From Vanilla planifolia (taxonomy: Eukaryota; Streptophyta; Magnoliopsida; Asparagales; Orchidaceae), in NCBI GenBank assembly GCA_023846275.1, contig CM043877.1, positions 10,461,107 through 10,525,106 of the forward strand: a DNA stretch of 64,000 nt. Direction: 5' to 3'. Positions 1 to 11,620 of the stretch are shown piece after piece. The notes below the pieces were generated by a model, which ran no database searches, was not told where the DNA came from, and was given only the letters and a program-made list of their open reading frames with translations. Each line of letters starts with the position of its first letter. Position 1 is the first letter of the stretch. The position numbers were made by a program, and so were the translations under genes.

Positions 1-490
1 CTTACTTGCTGTGACCCTGTGGTCAGCCTCGCCCTGTCTCCTGCGTCGGGGTTGGACAAGCATCCACGGGCCCAGCTTTTGTCCCTTTTTCTCCAGATCA
101 TACGTATTCTCCTCCCTCTTCCGAGGAGTTCTGGAGCACTCCGCCTCAGTAATCTTCCCGCCACAGTTATGCGTATCCTCCGCCTCCAACAGTCCACCTC
201 CAATGACATTGTCTTCTGGGGTCGTAGTGGTAATTAGACATGCGTGCACCGCCTCCGGGGACTTATACGTATTGCACTGCCCCACGAGGTGACCAACGTG
301 CCCGCACGAGAAGCAAACCCGCGGTAGTCCCTCGTACTCGTAAAGGATAATATAATAATGACTATAACTTCTTGCCAACTCCTCGTAATCTGATGCCAAC
401 CCCTTGCATGATGTCTAATCATGGCTCTATTAGTCTCCACATAAGCTTTCTTTCTTGTTCCCTTCACTATTTTTACTCTATAGTTGCTCA
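1..490 (-). pseudogene. L1-type LINE ORF1 fragment (CCHC zinc knuckle)
   Basis: This is the remnant of ORF1, the nucleic-acid-binding protein of a plant L1-type LINE. On the minus strand one frame is open from about 417 down to the left edge. It encodes a CX2CX4HX4C knuckle (C-FS-C-GHVG-H-LVGQ-C) at 315-274, preceded by EYEGLPRV and followed later by GPWMLVQPRRRR. That order (DUF4283 tail, zf-CCHC_4, then a basic GPWM motif) is typical of plant LINE ORF1. Upstream, at about 420-490, the similarity continues weakly in another frame (AYVETNRAM resembles the usual CVEINLAKPL), so this part is broken. Beyond about 490 the sequence drops abruptly to AT-rich DNA, as expected of a 5'-truncated LINE. 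ORF2, if present, lies outside the window to the left. The knuckle call is sure; the exact 5' boundary is inferred. Confidence 0.75.
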
Positions 491-3400
491 TTTTCTTTTT
501 TCTATAATTTGCAAATGAATGATTGTGAATTTGTTATTAATTTTTATGAAAATGAATATAAAAAATTTTAATTTAAGTTAAAATAAATAATCTCTATAAC
601 TATCTCACAAATCATTTAAAAGAATTAAAAGCTAAGAAAATTATTACAACATCAATTATGATTTTTTTCAAGAAATCTAGTACTAAAAATAATCAAACTA
701 TTTTACATATTACAAAAAGTTTAAAAAGTTGAATTAATTGGTTGAATTATTATCATCAATAAAAAAAATACAAACTTGTTTTATAATTACATCCAAAAGT
801 GATCATGTAAAATTTATTAAAAAATATCCAATTTAACTTTTTTTATTCCTCTATCAACTTCATAAAATACAATACATAAAGTCAAATTATATTTTATTTT
901 TATACAATCAATGAATAATTTTTTATTTAAACCGGTCATTAAAATAAGTATAACATATTTATGGTGTTTATCATATGCACATACAAATTTATTTTATATA
1001 ATGCATTATATATAGTTATCAACTTTCCTAAAAACTTCACATATACAAAGTCTAAATGGAATCTAACATTACTTAAAAGAATAAGCGTGGAAAAGTTGAA
1101 TAGTTTTTGTAAGAGAACTAAAAAATGCATAGATTTTACAAAAACTTATGTTCAATTAATATTGCTAAAAAACGTTTTGCATTATAAAGTAGTAATCCAT
1201 TAAGCTTATAAATATACAATCAAGGTAAAAGAGTTTTCCAACTTGAAATATACAAACTCTAGCACCTTTTTATCCATGTCCTTTGCCCTTGGTAATTATT
1301 AGGCTTTGCTTACTTTCATATTTGTCTCAAAACCTAATTGACATTATTTTCTAACCTTAAACGTCATTGACAATACTATTATTATCGATTAACAATATTA
1401 CCTATGGACATGTTCTCATAACTTCTCGTTTTATGTTCTTTCGTCGGGCTCTCTTGTTTACTTCATTTTTTAATTCACTTTCTCAATGGTGGGTTAATAA
1501 ATAACCTTATTTATCATTTTAAAATTATTCAAATTATAATGAAAAGTATAAAAAATATTTTTAATTTAAATCTTTTTTAGAAACTAATTGAGATTTGCAC
1601 AATACCAAAAACAATGTTTCTAGAGGTTCATATATAAAACAATAGCAAAATCCTTTATGAGAGATATTCTCTTTCTCCACAAAAATCTTTTCTAGACGAC
1701 CAAATAGAAGAAAAAAAGTTGACAACAAAATTGTCTAACTCAAACTGCAAGTAGTACCACTAAGTATCACAACTTTAGTAAGTCATCTTTACATCCATAA
1801 TGCAAGCTTGATATCGACGACAATGATAGCTAAATCTCCATCAAAGCAAACATTATCATAACAATCGATAAAAAGAAGTAGCAACCATGACATCATGAAA
1901 CTATACACTATTAATTGTAAAAGTATAAAGGCAAACATTAGTAATGTCCAATGATCACATATCACAACAGTAATCTTGGACCAACCAGAAAAAAAAAACT
2001 ACCATATCAAAAGTAATCATCATCCAAACTAGAGAGAAGATCCCATCAAAAACAAGATGTGTTATTATAGCTAAATAGACTAAAAGGATTTTACACCTCT
2101 TGATGAGGCATGGAAAATTGGTCTAGAATAATCTCTTAAATGAGAGAAGTGAAAAATTTAGACAAATAGATCTTATCTTTATAAACACAAGCATTGTAAT
2201 TCAACCAAATATATTAGAAGGTGCAAATGATCTTAAAACACCTATCATTTCTTTCTCTATCATACCTAATTAAGAGATAAGAAACACAAAAATATGATAT
2301 AAGTTTTCAATTGCTAGAATATGATAAGAGATATTACAAAAGATAATAAGAGTATAATGATGCTTATAAAAAGTATGGTTTAATACCTCAATGCAATCAT
2401 ATCCCCAAGGGATAGAGAAATGATAATGTAATACAATAATGGTAAAAACTAGCAATTGATAAGCATAATGTCATTATAAATTCTCTATAATAAAATAAAA
2501 TATTGTGAATAAGTTTTGATCTTTTGTACCCAACCACCTTAGTTAGACTAAAGCTCAAAAAGGGGCTGAATAAAGAACTAAAGATGGTCATAAGTTGAAT
2601 CTATTGGCTTCCAACATAAAGAGTTTGGGGAGCATTAAGAAGGATACTCTAGGTGTAGAAATAAGTCATAACATCCCACCCTTCTTGATAAAGTACTGTC
2701 TAAATTCTTTGAATTTTATCACTTTTTCTCAAATTAGCTCACCTTTCAAGGCTTCATGGAAACACATATAACTTATAATCACCTTCATTATAAATAATGT
2801 GAAATTATTTTTTTTTCTCTCTCTCTCACACACACACACTATCCTACCTTTTGGATATTCACTAATCTCACTTAGGCTAGTCACGCAATCTATTTTGTAA
2901 TAATTTAGAAGACCATGATATCACATTGGATTAGTAGTTCTCTAATACCAAAATGTGGCTGCTTACCTTTCTTGTGAGATATTGTATCAACCTTTCTTCT
3001 AAAAAAGGAAATGGATCTTAGCTAATATTTTATTAGAAACTGTATGATTAACCATCTTAATCCATCATAAGCTATCACACATTGGTATTGTCATTGGACC
3101 CCCATGTACTTGATCTTGTCATCAATGCAACATGTTGAGTTAGTTGATTAAGTTATGCATTGCTTGTCTTTTGATTATTGCTATTCTCTTATTGAAAATA
3201 CCAATTTATTTTTTATGTTTTTTAGGTTAACTTACATATATTCATATTAAATTTATTTAATATGTTCATTAAAGATGTCACACTTATTATTTAAACTATA
3301 TCTTATGACTATATTTTATATATTAAAGATGTCACATCTATATTGTCTTCATAGGAGTCAAAGAGGTGATCTCTATAACCAATTTCTTTATATATCCTTG

Positions 3401-3640
3401 GAAACTTTGAACCCTTAACAAGTGGCCCTCAAAGAACTTGACAAACACCTCATTCAATTGAAGTCAACTTATTCATCTTTATGTTTATTATAGTTTTATG
3501 ACCTAACACTTTTTGATCCTTATTTCACACTAGAATATAACTATATTCCTCAATTATAATGTGATTGGCATACGATCATTTAGTCTCTATAACAATTACT
3601 ATCATATTTGATATCCCTATCTATGTTTTGACATTAACAA
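491..3640. other. AT-rich intergenic DNA
   Basis: I see no coding region here. The composition is very AT-rich, and the few open frames are short, lack recognisable motifs and overlap each other on both strands. Old transposon debris is likely but I cannot name a family. The only distinct element is the CT/CA microsatellite near 2815. Confidence 0.5.
2808..2839. repeat. (CT)n(CA)n microsatellite
   Basis: A poly-T run leads into CT dinucleotides and then CA dinucleotides without interruption. It is a simple compound microsatellite in intergenic DNA and a likely length-polymorphic marker. Confidence 0.85.
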
Positions 3641-3749
3641 CTCTTTCAAGTGACCATGAGTAAAAATATACAAGGGAGGGTTTGGTTTTGGGTTTTATGT
3701 AAAGAGGCAACTTGGCCGTTATACAACGGGCAACGCCAGTTAGTGACCG

Positions 3750-4101
3750 GCATTTGGGGCCCATGTTGCCAAATGTGTTCCTTCTATCAAATAAGATTTT
3801 GATCGTATAACTACAAAATGAATTTTTAATTATATTTTAATTTAAATGTGCCGTTCCTTAATGGAGCGCGTCAACGAGTAGGCTACAGAGACGGGACGGT
3901 TATATGACGGCAAGCTTACCATCGGAAACACTTAACGCGTCCGGCGTCACCCGACCCCACGCGTGAACCACCTTCGCCGTAGTTTCACTGTACACCAATC
4001 GACAGTATAAACAGCATCGGCTAATAACTTTCTCCCAATCCCTCGGTTCCTCTCGATCTTACTCCTCATTCCCCTCGTGCCCTATCTTTCTCTCTCCTTT
4101 A
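3750..4101 (+). promoter_or_regulatory. Promoter and 5' leader of the NHL gene
   Basis: A good TATA box (TATAAA, 4006-4011) lies 91 bases before the ATG, which puts the start of transcription at about 4035-4040. The leader from there to 4101 is pyrimidine-rich and has no upstream ATG. Three CGCG cores lie upstream: GCGCGTC at about 3866-3872, AACGCGTCC around 3935-3940, and the palindrome CACGCGTG at 3958-3965. CGCG boxes (VCGCGB/CGCGT) are the known targets of CAMTA calmodulin-binding transcription factors, which act on defence and cold genes. A GGGGCCCAT element, like a TCP or site II motif, lies near 3755. The boxes are seen in the sequence; their use is inferred. Confidence 0.6.
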
Positions 4102-4800
4102 ATGGCTTACGATACCAAATCCCACGGTGGCGGCCTCACCGGCTCCTACTACGGCCCGGCGGTCCTTCCAGTGCGAACCAGCAAAAGCGTTGGCAGCCGA
4201 TCCTCTGATTGCTGCTGCAACCCCCTCAGCTGTCTCCTCTGCTCTCTCTTTAAACTGATTTTTTCCATCCTTGTCACCCTCGGCATCACCATCCTCATCC
4301 TATGGTTCCTCTTCCGCCCCAATGAGCTCAAAGTCGCCGTCGAGGACGCTACCCTAAGCAGCTTCAACCTCACCAACTCCTCCACACTCCAATACAACCT
4401 CACCCTCTCCGTCAGCATCCGCAACCCTAACAGCCGCATCGCCATCTACTACGACCAGATCCAGGCCACGGCGCTCTACGACGGAAGCCAATTCGGCTTC
4501 GACGGCTCGCTGCCGGTTTTTTTCCAAAGGCATAAGAACACCACGGTGCTGTCGCCCAGGTTCGACGGCCAGGCGACGGATTTGGGGGCCGTGGCGGAGA
4601 CTTACGAGAGGGAGAAGGGCGAAGGGAATTTCTACGTGCATGTGAAGGTGGATGCCAGGATTAGGCTCAAGGTGAAGTTTGTGAAGGTAGGGCATTTCAA
4701 GCCCAAGTTTGATTGCAAGGTGAAGCTTCCAGTGCCGTCGGCGAAGGGGGGAACGCCGCCTGCTTTTGAGAGGACCGCGTGCGACGTCGATTGGATCTGA
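4102..4800 (+). CDS. LEA2 / NDR1-HIN1-like (NHL) membrane protein
   Basis: An intact intronless gene of 232 codons. NHL proteins are plasma-membrane proteins related to NDR1 and tobacco HIN1 and are induced in defence, senescence and abiotic stress; they have no known enzymatic activity. Domain order: a Gly/Ser/Tyr-rich cytoplasmic N-terminus (1-36); a Cys-rich juxtamembrane stretch (CCC at 37-39, C44, C47) that could be acylated; one transmembrane helix (about 48-71, ending FLFRP); then an extracellular LEA_2 domain with the family NPN motif (108-110) and the typical IYYDQIQATALYDG segment. The end CDVDWI is also typical. N-glycosylation sequons occur at N89, N92, N99 and N146, on the outer side. 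Length matches NHL1/NHL3-type proteins, so this is not the GPI-anchored NDR1 type. The ATG follows a clean pyrimidine-rich leader. Third positions are GC-rich, unlike the surrounding DNA, as in many monocot intronless genes. The family is certain; the exact orthologue is not. Confidence 0.94.
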   Translation: MAYDTKSHGGGLTGSYYGPAVLPVRTSKSVGSRSSDCCCNPLSCLLCSLFKLIFSILVTLGITILILWFLFRPNELKVAVEDATLSSFNLTNSSTLQYNLTLSVSIRNPNSRIAIYYDQIQATALYDGSQFGFDGSLPVFFQRHKNTTVLSPRFDGQATDLGAVAETYEREKGEGNFYVHVKVDARIRLKVKFVKVGHFKPKFDCKVKLPVPSAKGGTPPAFERTACDVDWI

Positions 4801-5072
4801 TTTTTCTCCTTGGTTTATGTTGCCGCCGTCGCCGATGACGTTTCAGCGATTGTTCTTCCTTGGTCGGTCGGCAGGTGAAACAGGAGAGCGTTTAGGTTTT
4901 TTAGAGTTACTGCTTTCTTTATTATGCTTGATTTATAATAATTAATGGTATATGTTTTGTTGAAATGAAACGTTTGATGACTTGTACATTTAAGCATATG
5001 GTTTTCTCTTCTTGATGATGTGTATTGTTGAAGCTGGTTAGCGAACCGGGTTGGTTCGTTTTGATTAAACAC
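4801..5072 (+). other. 3' flank of the NHL gene
   Basis: GC content falls off after the stop codon. T-rich stretches and a TTTATAATAATTAATGG region at about 4930 could serve as the plant near-upstream polyadenylation element. There is no perfect AATAAA, so the 3' end is a guess. Open frames here on the minus strand have no recognisable motif. Confidence 0.35.
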
Positions 5073-6276
5073 GTGATGTAATCAACTCATCACATGCCCA
5101 AGTTAACTAATTCAAGAGTTCATTTCATACATCCATCATTTAGAGGTAAGAAAAAAGATGTCAAAAAACACCTTTGGATCTATTAAGAGATAATGCAACA
5201 AAGTATGTGTGGTTTTTACCTTTCATTTGAAGTAATGAAGTGTAGAATTGTATGATTTTTGCTTAGTTTTTTAATGCATCATAAATTATTAAAGCTATGG
5301 TGAAAGGACATGGATAAAATATAAGGATTGTTTATGATCAAAATATTAGAATGTTAGTTCAAAGTTTTGATTTTGTCATCAAATGCTTTATACTTCGATT
5401 TTAGAAGTTAATTATGTTAGTAGATTTGAATCTAATCAACGGGATAATCACACCTCAGTGTGATATTTGTATATTTTCAAATTTGTAATGCTCTTTGTAG
5501 TTATAAGAGAGTTATTTTAGAATTTAATTCAATCAAATTTAATCTCATATAATTTTTATTTGTTTGAGTAATTCAACATAAGAGTGTTAAGATCTAATAA
5601 GAAAATGCTAAATTCTATATATCATCTTTTTGTTTTTTTCACCACCATCGCTCATCTTATCTAATAGCAAACTATCTTAGCTTTTTCTCATAGTTATAGA
5701 TTTCTCACTTTTAGGAGAATATTTTGTTAGACCATGTTTCATTCTATTGAAAATTTTAAGTGTATTTTTTGAAACATAAATTAGAAGCATTTGCTTTTTA
5801 TTTGGTATAAAAAAAAGTCATATAATATTATACAGAAGGAATGAGCAAAACCCAAATTTGATTTTATGTTACTTGACTTGTGAAGATGTCATATCAATTA
5901 CATAGAATATGTTATTACTAGATCTTATTGTCATAGCTTCTTCCACGTAACAATTGATTATAAGGTGATTATTCACATCATAATGTATTAGAATCTCTAT
6001 AGCCATTTCGATTTATTATAAGAAAGCTTTAATATTGTAGATTGTTAATCAATCATATTATTGTATTTATTTTTGCTCTTAAAGGTCCAAAAATATCTAT
6101 TATTTATTTGTCATTTGAAACTAATAAGTCATTAAAATTTATGATCCACAAGATTTGAATTATCAATAAGAAATTTCAATCTCAAATAATCATGTGAGAT
6201 TTATGATCATAGCCATAGATCCACATCGTAGTGTCACTTGAGCTTTATTATTTTTAACTTATATCCTCACTTTACC

Positions 6277-6858
6277 ACCCATGATATTAATCAAGTGCAA
6301 TTGTCTATCATCTATATGTGATGCAATGATAATAATCTATAAGTTATCATTAGTAATGATAATATGATAACTTAGTCTCATAATAGATGATCTACACTCT
6401 CCATCTATAGCCTTTGCCCTATTGGATTCTATGATAAGATAGTTGTATAAATTACCTGTGAAGAGTATTACGTTAAAGTTTATTGTGATATAATGAAATT
6501 GTTAATCGTTAAAATAATTTTTTGTATGACTTGGTTATTTAACACACCTAATATTTATCTTAGAGATGTTGGTGTTTTTGTAATGCTTATAGACCCATGA
6601 TATTAATCAAGTGTAATTGTCTATCATTTATATGTGATGCAATTATAATAATCTATAAGTTATCATTAATAATGAAAATATGATAGTCTCTTAATAGATG
6701 ATCTACACTTTTCATTTATAGCCTTTGTTGTCCTATTGAATTATTTGGTAAGGTAGTTGTACAAATTACTTATACAGAATATTACGTCAAAGTTTATTAT
6801 GATGTAGTGACCTTCTTAATCATTAACATAAGTTTTGGTGTTTTTGTGATGCTTATAA
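6277..6858 (+). repeat. Imperfect head-to-tail duplication (~316 + 266 bp)
   Basis: Two copies abut head to tail. Copy 1 is 6277-6592 and copy 2 is 6593-6858; both begin ACCCATGATATTAATCAAGTG. They share, in the same order, the TGATGCAAT, ATAGATGATCTACACT and TTGGTGTTTTTG blocks. Copy 2 is shorter because it lacks an internal segment before the last block. Divergence is moderate, so this is an older duplication than the 196-bp one at 7593. Nothing in it is coding. Confidence 0.8.
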
Positions 6859-7592
6859 ACTTATGTGATGTATGCATACCACCTTACACATATTTCATGT
6901 TTTACCACTTAAGCCTAAATCCATGCTAAGAAAACCCTCAAAGCTATGCTTTTACAACCCCTAATGATGTCGACCTCCTCTTTCTAACCTAACTAATGAG
7001 TATCTTTTTCCTTCACCATTATTAGCTCTATTATAGTCCCTATCATTGATCAACTATCTTTTATCATATTACTAAATACCACTTCTCAATCTACTCCTAA
7101 CTTACTATTTATTACAACATTGTTATAATCCACTCCATTACCTTTATAACCTAGTATTATTTTATTATTTTTCACTCTTAAGCTTACATTTGACCATTTA
7201 GTAGTCTAATAAACCCATTTTTTCTTTACTTTCAACTATGTCTATACCTATTGATGAAGTACCACGTATTGGGTCCAATTTTGATTTTAACCTCAGTATG
7301 TCTCATAAACATATTAATATCATTAAGAAGTTCATTGTACCTTTTATTAATGACTTATTTTGAGTCCTTGAAGATATCCTTATTTATAGAGTTCTTATTT
7401 ACTTCTTAATGAATAGGCTCAGGGATTAAGTCATTAACATTTGTGTTTAAGTTTGTTATCTTAGATTTGAAAATATGTATCATGCATTATCTATATGAAC
7501 AATAACAAATTAAATGACCAAATTGAACAACAAGATTTAACATAATAATACAAAATGGTTATTTCCTTTAAACTTGCCAGAGAATAGTAAAA

Positions 7593-7984
7593 GAATCATA
7601 TATTTATGATGGATTGTTAAGTTTACAATTAAAATCCTTTCCCTTAATTTATGCTATCACTCAAGTTGTGATATTGTAGTTTGTTATTTGTTAAACTTAC
7701 TACATATAAGTGACATTAGCACTAAATTTTTTCTTTTAATTTATTTACTCAATTTTCCAGGCATTTAAAATAAAATTTAATTTTCTTCGAATCATATATT
7801 TATGATGGATTGTTAAGTTTACAATTAAAATCATTTCCCTTAATTTATGCTATCACTCAAGTTGTGATATTGTAGTTTGTTATTTGTTAAACTTACTACA
7901 TATAAGTGACATTAGCACTAAATTTTTTCTTTTAATTTATTTACTCAATTTTCTAGGCATTTAAAATAAAATTTAATTTTCTTC
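7593..7984 (+). repeat. 196-bp perfect-period tandem duplication
   Basis: Two abutting copies (7593-7788 and 7789-7984), each starting GAATCATATATTTATGATGG, are the same length and differ at only about two bases (a C/A and a C/T). That near-identity points to a recent event. The sequence is AT-rich and non-coding. A diverged relative lies at 11230-11500. Confidence 0.92.
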
Positions 7985-10616
7985 ATCAAAATAAAGAAAC
8001 AACTTCAAGAATAAAATATACTAATCAAAAGTAGGAGTCACATACTATCCCATTCTACATACATCACAAATTTCATTCTAATTATTAAAATACCATTTAA
8101 TTATAATATTTCAAATTTTTAAATAACTATTAAGAATAAAAGAGTGATGTATATACCAGAGAGGAGATGAATTATGAAAATTATATATTTAATAATCACA
8201 AATATATTATAATAAATGTATTTTCTTCTTTTAATGGCTCTTATAAAGCTTGCATTAAAAATATTATTAGCTTTTAAAACATGTGTGAGGAGAAAAAAAT
8301 GAAATACATAAATACTTTTAAAAGATTTAATCTAAATTTAGGTCTAATCTACCCTCAACTTAAAAGTTAGATGAAAGCATTAGATATCTTTTACAAATGT
8401 GAGTAGGCCAAAATCTCATAATAGGTTAAAACACCCTACACATTAGCCCTAAAGAGCTATTAATCATTACATCAAAGGACTCAATAGCACTAACCTAACA
8501 AAGCTTACCACATTAGGATAAAATAGCTCTAAAAAGCACTAAACCCATAGACCTTACAATAATCAATCAAAAGACTAATATAAAAAATAAATACAAAAAA
8601 GCCCTAATAATAAGATAAATAAACCAAATACAAATCTTAATGCAAGGTCTTATAATTTAAGTTCAAATTAAGAGGTTCACTGATATGAAGACAAAGCAAT
8701 AAAAAAATAAATTCCAACTTAGCTCAAATAATGAAAAATGTATGCAACCTTGGAATATAATCTAGTCTTAAATCTCATAAGATTTTGATTCACTTATATT
8801 AGAGATGATGATCTCAATATGTAGTTCTTCAAAAAAAATATATATATAAGTTAACATTAAACTTTAGCATAATATTTGAATCCCTTTATATGACATTTGC
8901 AACCTCTCCAATGACTTTAAACATTCCTCAAATAGTTACAATCAACTTTCCTAAAATTTAATCAAACCAGTCATTACTTGCTATTTTGAACTAATCATAT
9001 TATCTAATATAATGGATTATATAAGTATGATATGACTATAAATATATCATCCAACTTACCAAATAAATCCAATTAGTTGATTTTATAACTCATAAATGAT
9101 TATGCTCATATGATGAGTATATTTTATAAGTACAAATAATATAACTCTTTTAAATCTAATTTTTTTTAGTTATAAAGATTTTTCTTATCTGATATAAAAG
9201 CTTATTAATATAAAGTATTTCTTAACTGACACTCTCTTCACACATAAAAGATCATATTTGTATATATATAAATTGTATATATATGATACAAATCTATTTA
9301 TTGGATGCTTAAATCTTAACTTATATTACTCTAAAAAAAGGAATCATACTTATACAAGAAATATATCATAATTATATGAAGCACACTAAGTCTTCTTAAA
9401 TCGTAAATTCGATCTCTTTGATAAATATAGTCATACACATGATGAGTACCATCATATTGTGTAGCCCATCAACTCCATATGACTCCTTGTATCTCTCAAG
9501 AAAACAAGTAACATACTTATATGATATGGATATCAGACATGTGCAACAATATAAAACCTCAATTCATACTATATCACTCATATAATCTCATAATCGATCT
9601 ACTAAAAAATATCATACATGTATAATGACTTTTATCATATTGTATGAAGAGCATTAGTTCAAAACTTAAGTTGACACATCTCAAGAAAGAATAATCATAC
9701 TTGCATAATAATAATGTCATACTTATACAAATAATATTTTTATAACTTAACCTATGATTGCCCATAATTACTCTTTGTACAACCCAAAGGCTAACTAATC
9801 AATTATATAATGAAGTCATTATATAATTATGATTAGTACACATGCTTACATAATATTTTTACAAACTATAAAATTTGATCATATCATTCGCATGAAAAAT
9901 TATTTATTTAATTTTCATTGAGATAATTTTATATTTAATATGAAATGTTTTTCTTAATATTAAAGTAATATGAGTGGAAAAAGGTTTTAAAAATACTTAA
10001 AATTCATATTTAAAAATATCACCAAATTATAGTGCCTTAAGATGAATTTCTATATGCTTATATTCTAACACTAATAAAAATAACTTAAAGAAGATTTGTT
10101 CTTTATGCTACTCAAGTTTATGTTTTTCTTGTTATTAATGATGATTCATATCATAAACATTACTTTTAAGCTTCTTGAGTTAAGTGATTAAGTTTTATAT
10201 ATGATTGACCTATTTAATGTCAGGATAATCTAAACATATTTTAGAAAAAATATTAGTAAAATAGTATAATGATTTTATTATTATTAAATAAGTGATATAT
10301 GATTGTATGATACACTATATTTAATGTATCATATGCAAAGAATAAAAAGTGTAATAAATGTTATAAAAAAATTAGAAATATAAAAATTATGGAATAACTT
10401 ATTATTAATTTAATTGCATCTAATTTATAATGTAGAGATTAAAATTAAAAAAAATTTAAAATGTAATATATCTTTTATATTTTTGGTAAATAAATCTCGT
10501 ATTGAAAATGTAAGCAATAAAGAATGAATTATTTAAATAATATATTATTATCTGCATAAGCATGATATTATGATTTATGCATATTAAATGACATTAAAAA
10601 TTATATAATATTGGAA

Positions 10617-10653
10617 TGTGTGTGTGTATGTATATATATATATATATATATAC
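10617..10653. repeat. (TG)n(TA)n microsatellite
   Basis: A short TG run passes directly into a run of TA dinucleotides. It is a simple AT-rich compound microsatellite. Confidence 0.85.
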
Positions 10654-11229
10654 TTATATATGTATGGGAATATATATATTAGAATATAAATATATATAAT
10701 GGAATAGGACCAATATACATATTATATTACATAGCTACAAATAAAAAAGAAAATAAAAAATTAAGAAACAAAATATGATTTTTTCATATTATAATATCCT
10801 ATATTTATAATAAAAAGAAAATAGAATCTTACATAAGATGTAAGATATAATGAGACACAACTTGTATATTAAGCTATAAATTCTATTCTATCCTAATAAA
10901 ATCTTATATGAGATAGTTATATCGAGACCTATTAATATCATAGAGATTATGCACTTAGTATCTCTCTTTTTCAACTTTGGTGAACATAAAGTTAACAATA
11001 TGAATATAATTCTATTATTAAATAATAATTTAAATTTTTAAGCTAGTATCAAAATGAGTCATCCATAAGTGTCAAAATGATATTTTGATTAAAAAATTCT
11101 ATTTTATTATTTATTTCTTCATTTTGAAGAAGAAAATTGAGATTTATTTTTAATACATGGATAGATTAGGTGAATAAATTTTTAAACTAATGTTAACATG
11201 AGTCATCATCCATAAGTGGCACAATAATT

Positions 11230-11620
11230 ATTTCCTTCAAATTTAATAAAGGACATATAAAAGGATTATATTTATGGTAACTTAGGACATTTGTGATTTA
11301 GTATGCTATCACTGAGATTATGGTATTATAGTTTATTATTTATACAACATACTACATATCTATGACATTAAACCTAGATATTACTTGAGTATCACATAAA
11401 TTTATCACCATAGTTTTATATGTACATATTAATTTTTTCTTAATTTATTCACCCAATTTATCAATGCATGTAAAATAAACCTCAATTTTCTTTATTAAAA
11501 TAAATAAATAAATAATAGAATAAAATATACTAATGAAAATATAAGAGTCATATTTTGTTCTAATCTTCATACATTTATCACAAGTTTCATATTAATTATT
11601 AAAATATTTTTTAATTATAG
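11230..11620 (+). repeat. Diverged copy of the 7.6-kb repeat family
   Basis: This segment follows the same order of blocks as 7593-8105: a TATATTTATG start, TGCTATCACT, ATTGTAGTTT/ATTATAGTTT, ACTACATAT, a TTTTTTCTTAATTTATT run, then AATAAAATATACTAAT and the ATTATTAAAAT tail. It shows that the 7.6-kb sequence belongs to a dispersed family of about 400-500 bp rather than being only a local duplication. The copy is clearly older, with small indels. No terminal inverted repeats or coding sequence are visible. Confidence 0.65.

Noticed and set aside
4149-4695. Two minus-strand open frames of 98 and 113 codons opposite the NHL gene
   Set aside because: They are shadows of the GC-rich NHL coding sequence; neither has a family motif, while the plus-strand frame is complete and recognisable.
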